In this document: positions 43,150 to 52,733 of the stretch, in pieces
Layout: the number at the start of each line of letters is the position of its first letter
Numbering within the stretch: the first letter of the stretch is position 1
Assembly (NCBI RefSeq): GCF_016920785.2
Contig: NW_024609846.1
Location: forward strand, 112,086,831-112,150,830
DNA: 64,000 nt
DNA from: Ixodes scapularis
Taxonomy: Eukaryota; Arthropoda; Arachnida; Ixodida; Ixodidae
Direction: 5' to 3'
Made by a program: the position numbers and the translations under genes
The notes under the pieces: model-generated
Told to the model about the DNA's origin: nothing
Seen by the model: the letters and a program-made list of their open reading frames with translations, nothing else
Database searches by the model: none

Positions 43150-45318
43150 ATGTGAGAGATGCAGGTTAGCGATTCCAATCATTAGAAGTTCTTGGAATAA
43201 AAGAAGCGTAATAAACGCCAGAGTAACAAAATGGTACACCAACATTGAGACGATGATCAAGGCGTGCTGAAACAAAGTATGGAAAATTATCATTTGGGCT
43301 TCCAGGTAAAGAACATGGCGATAGATTTCATGAAAAAGGGAGATTCGAAAAGCCATGCGACGATGTGTTAGGGTTGGAAGTAATAATATGCTTTTCATTG
43401 ACGTTAATCTTGCGGTGCGGTTATACTTGGCCAGTATAAAACATGTAGCTCTGTTCTGAACACCTTCAAGTGAGTTGATGAGGTATATGGTTAGGGATCC
43501 CAGATGGAAGCTGCATATTCGAGCTTAGGCCTAACTAGTGTTTTATAAATATTCAGTTTTAATGATGATGGAGCTAAAGGAAAGCGGTGTTTGAGAAAGC
43601 CAAGCATTCGGTTAGCGTTGCTAATCACATAGCTAATATGAAGTTTCCAGGAAAGGTCGTCCCTTAAGATCACGCCTAGCTTCTTGTAGGAGGTCACAAG
43701 TTCCAGGGGTGTGTTGTGAATGTTATAAGCGGTAGTAAATTTGGCTTTGCGGGCTATGCGCATTATTTTGCATTTGTTAATGTTAAGCTCCATTGACCAG
43801 AGTTTGGACCATCTAAATACGGAGTCGAGGTCATGTTGTAGTTTTTGCGAGTCCGAGTCCTTAGTTATTACACGATAAATAGCACAAACATGAGCAAAAG
43901 GTTCAATTGAACAAAAACCATCTTATGCAAGTTAATAATATAGATCGGGAAAAGTAATGGCCCCAAAACTGATCCTTGCGGTACACCGGAAGTGACGGGT
44001 GCGAAGGAGGAGTTTATGACGTTACCTGTTACAAATTGCGAGCGATTCATTAAAAATGATACCAACCAGTTAAACACGTTACAATCATTGTTGAGTTTAC
44101 TTATTTTTGCAATAAAAGTCTGTGCAATACCTTGTCGAACGCCTTGGCAAAATCTAAGAATATGCAGTCCACCTGAGATCCGTGATAAAATACTGAATGA
44201 AAGTCGTTAGTGATAGACAGTAGCTGTGTTTTACAGGACAAAGTTTTCCTAAAGCCATGTTGATTTGGGGAAAAAACTGAACTGGACTCTAGGAAGCTAA
44301 CAAGTTGTGTATAAGTTATATGTTCGAGAACTCTACAGGGAACCCTGGTTTGCGAAATGGGCCTATAGTTGATAGGAAAGTGCTTATCACCAGATTTATG
44401 CAGAGGAATAACTTTACCAATTTTCCAGTCGCAAGGTACCAATGATCTGTCAAGTGATTGCTGAAAAATGTGGGCGAGAATAACAGAGGAGTATTGGTTA
44501 GTAGCTTTAAGAAATTTCGAGTTAATTTCGTCAATACCAGTTGCCGATGACAACTTTATGCCATTTAGAATGCTCAGAACACCATTGGGGCTGATTATGA
44601 TAGGGTCCATCAGTAGGAAAGAATCAACATAACAGCTTGGGCTTACATTGCTTAGGGTGCTAGAAAAAGATCTAGTATACACTTCCTGAAATATTGTGGC
44701 GCATAAGAATTTATCGATCAAAGTTTCGTCGGGTGTTTTCAAGAAAATAGACGAAGGCCTATCTCGATGGGACAACACAATCCAGAACTGACGCGGGTTA
44801 TTTTTTAACATGGAAGGTAGTAAGGTGAAGAAGAAGTTGAACTTAGCAGACTGAACAGCATCCTTGTAGCACTGAGCAACACTGAAATAATTTTGCCAGT
44901 AAACTGGGCAGGATGTGAGCCTCGCAGCTTTAAATAAACGCTTCTTTTTGTTTGAAAATCTCAGAAGCATCCTCTTGCACCACGGATAATTAGAGTTTAC
45001 AATTATGGTTTCAAAAGGTATGTATTTCTCAATGGGCGAAATCACTTGTTCCTTAAAGCACCTCCAATTGGATTCAACAGAGCATTCCAAGAAGTTACCC
45101 CAAAAAGTGTCTAAAAAACTGCAGAATTCAACATTAATGGCATCATAATTAGCTTTGCTGTAGTCCTGAATGACTTTTCTTAGGTTTTTAACACAAATTT
45201 TAGGAACACTCAAGGTAAAATGTAATAACAAATGGTCACTGAGGCCAGGTAGGTATGCGATTGGACCAGTCAGGTTGGGCATCGTAGTACCTCGCCAAGT
45301 TGTCACGGACAAATACAC
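43150..45318 (-). pseudogene. CR1/L2-like LINE reverse transcriptase relic
   Basis: The first 405 codons (45318-44101) carry the endonuclease end (LPGLSDHLLLHFTLSV) and RT blocks GKVIPLHKSGDKHFPINYRP, QHGFRKTLSCKTQLLS and CIFLDFAKAFDKVLHRLL. Next comes VTSGVPQGSVLGPLLFPIYI (44077-43868). The catalytic FADD box is replaced by FAHV near 43890. Thumb blocks (INKCKIMRIARK, YKKLGVILRDDLSWKLHI, NIYKTLVRPKLEYAASIWDP) and a C-terminal FIPRTSNDWNR follow in other frames. It is dead both by frameshifts and by loss of the catalytic Asp pair. Confidence 0.92.
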
Positions 45319-45376
45319 AGGCCTAGAACATGTGCATGATGTAGTGGAACTGTCACCGATGTTTGGCGCACTTTAA

Positions 45377-45639
45377 AAAAGCTGTGTCTGAAATTTTCAT
45401 TTTTGTAATTTTTTTATTATTTTGGTTCCTAAAAATCTCCACGCTGTCACTCTCTCATTTTTGACATTCATGGATTGAAGTCAAACCATTTTATATGTTT
45501 CTCAGAAGTCTCCTCCCTAAAAATGCAGTCTAGGAGCGGGAATAGCACCGTAGAGAATATTAACTTTGTGGTTGCATCTTGTATATTTGATATTAGTGCC
45601 TTACATAAATGGTTTGTTGTTGATGTTGTTGTTTTTTAG
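45377..45639. other. Intergenic or intron-like, no gene
   Basis: AT-rich sequence ending in a GTTGTTGTTTTTTAG tract, a good splice acceptor for the next block. Confidence 0.4.
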
Positions 45640-45760
45640 GAAGAAAACCGATTCTTTATCCAGTGAATGCGGTCTGGGCGGGACATGATTTCCAGGCAAT
45701 TAATGAGCACGGTTATGTTGAGGCAGAGAATGATATGTGCTCCCTGTCCACAGCAATTTA
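45640..45760 (+). CDS. Possible internal coding exon, product unknown
   Basis: Preceded by a T-rich tract and AG, followed by GTAAGT, a perfect donor. The 121 nt are open in one frame (RKPILYPVNAVWAGHDFQAI, then NEHGYVEAENDMCSLSTAI); the other two frames contain stops. No domain recognised. It lies on the same strand as the exon-like array at 46.5-47.7 kb and the open frame at 48.3 kb, so these could belong to one gene, but no link is shown by the sequence. Confidence 0.4.
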
Positions 45761-46479
45761 GTAAGTAGTCAGCTGCTGCAGCCTATGGTGGACTGGAAGG
45801 AAGAGTAACCATCTGTCGAGCAAGAAGAAGAAGAAACGACGAAGGCATGAGTAAAGCGTTTAAGCTGTTTCATGCAGCTGCATTCCACGGCGTCGTAAAA
45901 GGGCCCTTTAAGGCATAGGTGACTTCCTATTAAATGCCTATCGAGCAATCCAGATCGGTACCCAGCGTCTATTCATAATGAGTGACTCGATGCTTAAGAG
46001 CACCACACCAATGTCAGCAATGCTGCAAACGAGTGGACTAACAGCAGAAAGCATCTCTTCCCGCTGGCGTGACTGCGGAGATTTGCTTTTGTGACCTAGC
46101 GTCGCATGGAAGTGGAAGGACGCTCATCGCTCTTTCGCCTCGGCGACCATGTCCAAGAGCTGCAGTTTCCCCACTCATTGAGAAGTTGTGGCTGCCCAAC
46201 TCTGCATGCGATACACTGTTCCAGAGAATAGTATGACATGCTTCAGTAAGGCCTGACGTACCTCTTCATTATAAAAGCATATGCCAGACTGCTTCAAGAG
46301 AACTTTGACACCCTGATCGTTTGTCGAGTACAGCGATGACCATCAGTTCGTATCTGTACTCGACGAAGACCTTCAGTACCGTGTCCTTATGGCTGCTCGA
46401 ACATCTTTGGCTAAGGCAGTAAAGGCTGGCACCACTGTAATCATTTACCAGGATGTCATTTATGACCCGAGCTGTCTTT
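45761..46479. other. No recognised gene
   Basis: Mixed composition, with a GAAGAAGAAGAA run near 45823. Nothing recognised. Confidence 0.4.
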
Positions 46480-47720
46480 GTCACGATCATGGCCACTTGT
46501 TTCGTTAGGGTCTTGCGATGCACAGGTGGCCTCTCGACGCTTCAGTCACCCCCAAACTACAGGGAAGTTCCTAGTATGCTGCAAAAGCTGCTTGCACTCA
46601 TGTCTTTGTTTGTTTGTTTTTTTACAAGGTCCACGCAGTGCAGAGGTATTTCGCCCACACCAGGGATTTTCATCTTGCGCAGCACAGCTCGCAGTTAAAG
46701 GTAGGTTGCGGGTACACTGTGAAAGCAGGTGCCTCCACTCATATCTTTGTCCACTTGTTTTGTTAGGGTCGTGTGAAGCACAGGTGGCCTCCCGACGCTT
46801 CTGTCGCACCAAGCTACAGGCAAGTTCCAAGTATGCTGCAAAAGCTGCTTGCACTCATGTCTTTGTTTTTTTTCTACTAGGTCCACGAATTGCAGAGGTA
46901 TCCCACCACAGCAGTATTTGCACCTTGCGCAGCATCGCTCGCAGTTACGTGCAGGTTTTAATTACGATGTGAAAGCTGCCTCCACTCATATCTTTGTCCA
47001 TTTGTTCCGTTAGGGTCGTGTGATGCACAAATGGCCTCCGGACGCTTCAGTCACCCCAAACTACAGGTAAGTTCCAAGTATGCTGCCAAACCTGCTCACA
47101 CTCGTGCCTTTGCTTTTTTACTAGGTCTACGCATTGCAGAGATATCCTCCCCACACCAGGGATTTGCGCCTTGCAAATCACAGCTCACAGTTACAGGTAG
47201 GTCTCGGGTACGCTGTGAAAGCTACCTCCACTCTTATCTCTGTCCATTTGTTCCCTTTGGATTGTGTAATACAATAGAGGCCTGCCGACGCTTCTGTCAT
47301 TCCAAGCTACAGCTAAGTTTCAAGTATGCGGCAAAAACTGCTTGCACTCACGTCTTTGTTTTTTTTTTACTAGGTCCACGCACTGCAGAGCTAACCTCCC
47401 CAAACCAGGGATTTGCACCTTGCGCAGCACGGCTCGCAGTTAAAGGTAGGTTTCGGATACGCTGTGAAAGCTGCCTCCAGAAATATCTCTGTCCACTTTA
47501 ACCCTTAGGGTCGTGTGATGCACAGGTGGACTCTCGACGCTTCTGTCACCCCAAGCTACAGGTAAGTTCGAAGTATGCTGCAAAAACTGCTTTCACTCAT
47601 GTCTTTGCTTTTTTTTTTTACTAAATCCACGCATTGGAGAGGTATCCTCCCCACACCAGCGATTATCACCTTCCGCAGCACAGCTCGCAGTTACAGGTAG
47701 GTTTCGGGTACGCCGCTGTG
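46480..47720 (+). repeat. Tandem array of exon-plus-intron-like monomers
   Basis: Five dimers of about 248 bp, each of two related monomers of about 124 bp. One monomer has a 53-54-nt block (46509-46562, 46767-46819, 47014-47066, 47259-47312, 47509-47561). The other has a 72-nt block (46629-46700, 46881-46950, 47125-47196, 47374-47445, 47625-47696). Blocks are bounded by pyrimidine-rich tracts plus AG (8 of 10) and GT donors such as GTAAGT or GTAGGT (6 of 10, plus one GC). In the frame after the AG, three of five 72-nt blocks are fully open (VHAVQRYFAHTRDF, VYALQRYPPHTRDL, IHALERYPPHTSDY) and four of five shorter blocks read GRVMHRWPLDASVTPNY-like. The intervening sequences of both monomers also resemble each other. 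Confidence 0.75.
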
Positions 47721-48305
47721 AAACCTGCTTAAACTTCTTTTTTTCTCACTTGCTTTGTTGGGGATGCGCAATACATAGTTAGCCTCGCCTTGCCAGGGTG
47801 CTGATATTTGCAGCAGTTAAGTTTCGGTGTGAGTGTTATGAGAGACACCTTGATCTAACCCATTTTGTCCGGGCCATGGGGTGCAGGAATTGATGCCGTC
47901 TGGTGGCATCGGTAAAATGAATTGCAAAAAGACTAAGGGCGATGACGAGACAAACCCCACATAAGGTATGTCGCCAGCTGCCTTGCAACAGCTGAGCTCT
48001 GAGGTTTAATGAAATATGAATGCTTTTATTTCTTCGACTTCTAGTAAGCAAATGATGTGAAGCAGGCAAGGTTGTTCCCCTATACAGAAGCAATATGGTA
48101 AGTATGTTAAATAACTGTGTGAGGTCTCATATTTGAATTATATCTATTTTACAACAATTCGGCATCCTGATTTCAAAGACCACAGCAAGGAGGACGGGGA
48201 CTTGCAGCTGTCCAATCAATGACGCTTTCAGTTTTCTTTTGTTTCCTACCATTTCTGCCGCAAGTTCAGTCAATGTATTAATATCTATACTTTATTCTTT
48301 ACAGG
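47721..48305. other. No recognised gene; ends in a splice-acceptor-like tract
   Basis: The sequence after the array loses similarity to the monomers. The last 20 bases before 48306 (CTATACTTTATTCTTTACAG) look like a polypyrimidine tract and acceptor. Confidence 0.4.
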
Positions 48306-48566
48306 ATTACAATAGAGCTTTCCAAAAAAGAGCGTGTGGCAGGTGCCATTTTGAGTGTTCATGCGAATGGCGCGTGCTTTTCTCGCTTTCCGAATCGACG
48401 AACGCGTACGTGCTAGACTGTGAAGATCGCACGCTGGACTGTGATTTTGTAAACATTGCAAAAGTCTATACACCACTGCAGTTGTTTCATGCTATTTCAA
48501 CAGCCCACCATGTGTGTGTTTGTCGCCTCGCAGAGCGAAAAAAACACGCCCCTTATGCAGAAAATC
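48306..48566 (+). CDS. Open frame after a splice acceptor; continues past a transposon insertion
   Basis: Starts after TTCTTTACAG and stays open to the TTAA element (DYNRAFQKRACGRCHFECSC, then EWRVLFSLSESTNAYVLDC). If the element at 48571-49810 and one TTAA are left out, the same frame continues from 49815 to 50004 without a stop, about 150 codons in all. The Cys-rich start loosely recalls N-terminal parts of SWIM-type transposon-related proteins, but this is not firm. A GTAAAC at about 48449 could be an alternative donor. Product unknown. Confidence 0.35.
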
Positions 48567-48570
48567 TTAA

Positions 48571-49810
48571 AGGGACCATAGAGGCAATATATATTTTTTT
48601 TTAAAAGAAGGTGTTTTCGGAAGCATTGGGGTCCTGGCATGCCACACAATGTTTTCTAGAACGTTGTGACTCTTATTTCTGTACCTGCAAATAAATTTGC
48701 GAAACCGAAACAAACATACAGATTTCTTCTCTTTTTCGCCTCTGGAAAGAGAAGTGACGTCAGGGAGCACTGTCGGCATCGGTAGGATTTAGTGCACACT
48801 CAGTGTGATTCCCGCGGTTCGCTCTAGTGCACGGCGGTCTGTGAAGAAAACCTGGAAGAAATGGACGACAGCGCCGCGCTCGCAAACGAGTTTGAGCTCC
48901 CGTTCAGCGACCTCACGCCGACTGAACGGGAGATGCTGTGGTGTGGGCTCCTTGCGCAAGCAAAGTGAGAGAATAGCGTCTTTCCTCAGACGCGGGAACT
49001 TCATGTTTTTACCCAGACTCCGGCTGACGTGAAGGTGCTGCTCAAAGTCTTCTGGTCGGAAATGCAACGAACAAATCCTGACACCGCTGTCCACAGCTCT
49101 ACGCAAGACGACGGCGCGCAACCAAATGCAGCGCATTGCTGCATCGGTCGGCAGTTTATGCAAACTAACGTCGCCCGATCGTCCGCACGTCTTTAGCCGA
49201 CCTTTCGCGCAACCTACTACTGCACATAAACGCGGCATGATTGGTGAGACACCAGTTCGCAAAGCGAACACGAGACGACGCACGAAACCAAAACCAAAAG
49301 TCTGCCGCCCCCGGCGCTCGTACCTCTTTTTCTTCTTTTTTTGTCCATGGTTGCTCGATGCTTGTTACGTGCCCGAGGTAGCAGTGCCGGGATGTGTTCA
49401 ACCAGTGACAAACGGAGGGATCGCTTCAGATTATGCTTTTATACACGTTATGAAACCTATTAATTCCCAACTACAACTTCAAAAGATAATCCAACGTTCA
49501 AATAATCTTTTTTCATCACATCTCACCACCAAAATCGAAACCAAGAGCGCGTCTATCGTTTGAAGCAATCGCCAGACGAGGAGCCCGTTGTCGTCACGTT
49601 TCGACGGCGCACTTTAGTTCACCTTTCTGCCGCCGCCGCGGTGGGGTCTCAGGCATCGTTCCCGGCGCTATTATTACCGCGCCTGTTTGCTCGAGTGGTG
49701 AGGCACCCAAACTTCTGTTCGGGCTAGAACTTGGTCAACAGTATCTGAGACGTGCCCTGACATCCATTTCAATCGCCGAATAAAACTTCGAAACTGCCTT
49801 CATGGTCCCT
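48571..49810. mobile_element. TTAA-flanked element carrying a THAP domain frame, 1.24 kb
   Basis: The ends are AGGGACCATAGAGGCA and, inverted from the right, AGGGACCATGAAGGCA. TTAA lies on both sides (48567-48570 and 49811-49814). The AGGGA start and TTAA flanks match the non-coding element at 8405-9042. It contains one minus-strand THAP domain frame and no recognisable catalytic transposase core. TTAA duplications and THAP domains both occur in Kolobok-type transposons; that placement is my inference. Confidence 0.75.
48789..49238 (-). CDS. THAP zinc-finger domain protein fragment
   Basis: Sequence-specific DNA-binding zinc finger of the C2CH type. From the ATG at 49238 it reads MPRLCAVVGCAKGR (first Cys pair, CX4C), VSLHKLP, a Trp in RCIWLRAVV, and RICSLHFRPEDF (CX2H), with a FPRLRKDAIL end instead of the usual AVPTIF. 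An in-frame upstream start would add 15 residues, but the Met directly before the first Cys is the usual THAP start. The roughly 60 residues after the domain are not recognised and may be intron read-through. It lies inside a TTAA-flanked element, so it is probably a transposon protein remnant and not a host gene. Confidence 0.8.
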   Translation of the reverse strand: MPRLCAVVGCAKGRLKTCGRSGDVSLHKLPTDAAMRCIWLRAVVLRRAVDSGVRICSLHFRPEDFEQHLHVSRSLGKNMKFPRLRKDAILSLCLRKEPTPQHLPFSRREVAERELKLVCERGAVVHFFQVFFTDRRALERTAGITLSVH

Positions 49811-49814
49811 TTAA

Positions 49815-50004
49815 GATGGAACCTAGCAGAGGCTCTTTGATGGAACTGTCTCTACTGGGTGACAGTTCAAGAACAAAGCGCGATGGAAAAGAAGGGTTGG
49901 AGGAGGAAGCGCACACAGAGCTAGCGAGGGAGGAAATCTCCTCCCCTCACCAGCGTTACGTCTGCTGCCTCCTCTTCCACTTTCCTTTCTCGTGCCCGTC
50001 TTGA
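49815..50004 (+). CDS. Continuation of the open frame interrupted by the TTAA element
   Basis: Open from the TTAA to a stop at about 50002-50004. It starts MEPSRGSLMELSLLGDSS and is then rich in Glu and Lys up to ISSPHQRY. It is in phase with 48306-48566 once the insertion is left out. A CAG|CGTTACG boundary near 49952 could be an exon end. Product unknown. Confidence 0.3.
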
Positions 50005-50289
50005 GCCGTCATTGACTATAGCGAACCCGAGACTGGCAAGGGCAAGACAGGTGGCTACTAGATTCCATATACATGAGCTATATACATATATTTCGGTATG
50101 TTCTTGCACATCATCTGAACGCGCTGAAGAAGAAGGTGCTGCCAGAAGCATTGATGATCAGAATAAGATTATCCTGACAGTAATCATGGACTCATGGTCA
50201 TTCCTTGGTGAGTTTGTATCACCTAGATGTACACAGAAGACGTTTATGACCGAATCCAAATATCCGAATTGAGTACGAGCTAGGTCCGC
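50005..50289. other. No clear gene; one open stretch ends in a GTGAGT donor
   Basis: A frame through ERAEEEGAARSIDDQNKIIL ends near 50210 at CTTG|GTGAGT. Weak exon candidate, product unknown. Confidence 0.25.
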
Positions 50290-50372
50290 TGAGGGATCCT
50301 ACTTTGGACGTCCGACGGATGTACGAAATGGACATCCGTCGGACTTCCGACGGACGTCCATGGTTTGCTGGG
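50290..50372. repeat. End fragment of a GGACGTCC-rich repeat (inverted)
   Basis: Contains GGACGTCCGACGGATG, GGACATCCGTCGGACTTCCG and ends ACGTCCATGGTTTGCTGGG. It is the inverted counterpart of the end at 35925. Confidence 0.5.
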
Positions 50373-50440
50373 AGGTTATAAACGTCAGGGCTCCATTCCA
50401 AGTGTTATGCAAAGAACAAAAATTGTTGAACCGTATTTTA

Positions 50441-50484
50441 AAGTGATGTGACAAACATTTCAAGAAATGTTTGTCACATCACTT
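50441..50484. repeat. Perfect hairpin, 21-bp stem
   Basis: The arm AAGTGATGTGACAAACATTT plus C (50441-50461) is followed, after two A, by its exact inverse (50464-50484). Confidence 0.95.
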
Positions 50485-50513
50485 CATGAGCAGCTGTGCA
50501 CAGCTGCTCATGA
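50484..50513. repeat. Perfect 30-bp palindrome
   Basis: Directly abuts the preceding hairpin. The half-site TCATGAGCAGCTGTG is mirrored exactly. It contains two CAGCTG E-boxes. Confidence 0.95.
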
Positions 50514-50826
50514 TAGAACGTGAGAACATCATTTATCTGGGCAGAATGAAGCAGACACATCTCCAGCATCACCAAATGCACTCCACTGTAACCCCAACAT
50601 CCGTACGCCGTGTCCCGTTTGACGAAACAGACGCAACTTAAGCACTCGTTGTCTCGTGGACCGCCTCACTAGGGGGCGAGTAAGGTGACTTCATGGCTTA
50701 ACTTGCGCTTTGCTTACGGTAATGCCATCTGACCACTTTGTTCCTGACGCTTTTGCTTCTTTTTTATTCCTGAGTGCGAGCAAGCGCGTTTCCCGGCACA
50801 AACTGCACCTAGAGTGGGGAGATATG
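50514..50826. other. No recognised gene
   Basis: Ordinary composition; nothing recognised. It leads into the SINE head. Confidence 0.4.
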
Positions 50827-50850
50827 TGGCCGAGTGGGCTAGCGCACACT
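50827..50850 (+). mobile_element. SINE head with A box, cut by the MULE-like element
   Basis: GTGGCCGAGTGGGCTAGCGC includes an A-box-like TGGCCGAGTGG. The rest of the SINE resumes at 55515. The 9-mer GCGCACACT at the cut is duplicated on the far side. Confidence 0.75.
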
Positions 50851-52257
50851 AGAGCCACTCTATATGGCACCGTACCTGCCAGAGTAGCGACACAACGCAA
50901 CATTATCTAGATGCACGACGTCAGAAGCGCCGTTAGTGGGCTCAATTTCGGGCCTGGGAGGTTGCCATGGTAACCGTGCTGCTAGCGACGCTGGGTGGCA
51001 ATTTTCGCTATTTGATATCTCCATTCGTCCATTGAAAAGTGGTAAAAGACGCTTGGCAGCCCGGGGACTGTCGGGCGACGAGAGCTGCTAAGTATCGCAG
51101 GTGCACGGCATACTTGGGTAGTAATTCAATTACAGTAATTAAATTACTGTAATTTAATTACTTTTCCTGGTAATTTGTAATTGTAATAATTACTTTTGGC
51201 TAAAAGGAATTGTAATTGTAATTTAATTACTTTCTAGCGTCAGTAATTGCTAAATTTCAGGCACAATTACAATTACTTTTGCAAGATTTTGCGGCGGCGG
51301 CGCTTTTCCCCCCTGGCCACGGAGACGACAGCACTGCCAAAGCGACAGGGGAGGGAGTGTCTCCCAACCTGCTCAAAAAAAAAAAAAAAGGGAAAAGAGG
51401 GATGGGAAAGAGACGCTGGGATAGAACGGAATGAAGGATTTTGTAGACTTTAAAACGATTTAATGAAGAATTTGAGAAATAATTTGATAAATGAGGGGGC
51501 TACATTCGCATCCGTTTTTGTTCCTGTCGTAGTTGAATCTGACACTTCGTCTCGTTCGCTTCCTGTTGCTCCTGTTTCTAATGGTCTTTCTTATTTCTCA
51601 TTCCCACACGGGGGCATCGGGGGTCGAAGTCGAGATGGTTGGCTCCGATCACATCATCCGGTCGAGGCGGGGAGGTTCGAGGCTCTCCTTACGCGTCTTC
51701 GCCGCTAGCATATTCACTTACATATTTCAGTCAAGTTTGGGAACTTTTTTGTTCATCAAATTATTCTCTTTTCTTTATGAGTTTTTTACGTCCTTCTCTT
51801 CTATCTCGTATGCTGGTACCACTAACAGTAAGTCGTGCTACTCTAACATCGAGGCGAAGAAGCAAAGAAGCAGCAGGTCTCATTAACACGACGCACCCTG
51901 CCTTACTTCCAACTGTTGTTGCTACACTGCTCTTCCTTCTCCCAATCCTCGTCTGCCTTTTTGTATAAATCTTCATTATTTAGTGTTCGCTCTACCTAAC
52001 CCTTTCAACCGTTCGTCAGCCTGATTGGACGAGATTCCAAAACTTACAAACCGCGGCTTTAGACTGTAGGGAGCTTGTTTTTACATTTGTTGTTCGTTTA
52101 AGGTTTTTTTTTTTTTTTATAGAGGGCTTGACTTGCACTTTGTTTTTACACCTCTATCATGACCCTCCACGCGTTGTCCTCTCGTCCTGGCCTGTGGAGC
52201 CGTTCCGGGGCGCGCAGTGCTGCTTTGCATTGAGAACCTGCAACAGTCTTATCTACA

Positions 52258-52425
52258 ATGGAAAAGAAAAGGCTGCCGGGGCCTTGTTACGAAAACTTCT
52301 TTAAACAGATTAGCAGCAGTGTAAAAAATATAATTGTGAGGTGCAAAACTCTCCCCACCGTCTCTGAAAACAAATTCAACAAACCGAAAGGCGACCTCCA
52401 ATTTGCGGAAACATTTGCAGGTTAG
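52258..52425 (+). pseudogene. Small frame resembling a degenerate BED finger start
   Basis: A 55-codon frame starts MEKKRLPGPCYENFFKQ and contains NIIVRCKTLPTV. The layout recalls the BED zinc finger at the start of hAT transposases, but the second Cys and His residues are not in place. It ends near a CAG|GTTAGC that could be a donor. Weak. Confidence 0.25.
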
Positions 52426-52697
52426 CAACTTTTTTGTCACTTTCAATAATATTTAGTTATAAAAAAAAATAATAATAATGGCTCGTCTATATCTTCCAGC
52501 TGCAACACGCTCAAGTAAATCATGAAATTGAGGCGTCCAAGAGGCCGCAGTTCTGGAATAATTCGCGGATTCTAATTTTCGCGACGCGGTGGGGTAGCAC
52601 TATAAATTCAAATGTGTTTACATTTTCCGGAATTGCTCGCGGGACTTATTTTTCGCGAATTGTAGGCGAATCGCGAAATTCGCACAAATAAAGTCGT

Positions 52698-52733
52698 TTA
52701 CAGTGCATTATGAATTTGCATAATGCACTGTAA
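52698..52733. repeat. Hairpin, 15-bp stem
   Basis: TTACAGTGCATTATG and its exact inverse around a 6-nt loop. A second hairpin (GGCCATATAACT) lies at about 53358-53388. Both are inside the 2.46-kb insertion. Confidence 0.85.

Larger units (their letters stand above)
42953..45376 (-). mobile_element. 5'-truncated CR1/L2-like LINE
   Basis: The minus-strand LINE starts within the endonuclease end and runs through RT to a 3' tail CCCTGAGGGTAAAATGAATG followed by AATA/AATG repeats (42955-43010). No RNase H is seen. The 5' truncation is typical of incomplete reverse transcription. No clear target duplication was found. Confidence 0.88.

Noticed and set aside
46480..47720. CRISPR-like array
   Set aside because: Unit length of about 124/248 bp, related spacers and eukaryotic context do not fit CRISPR repeats and spacers.
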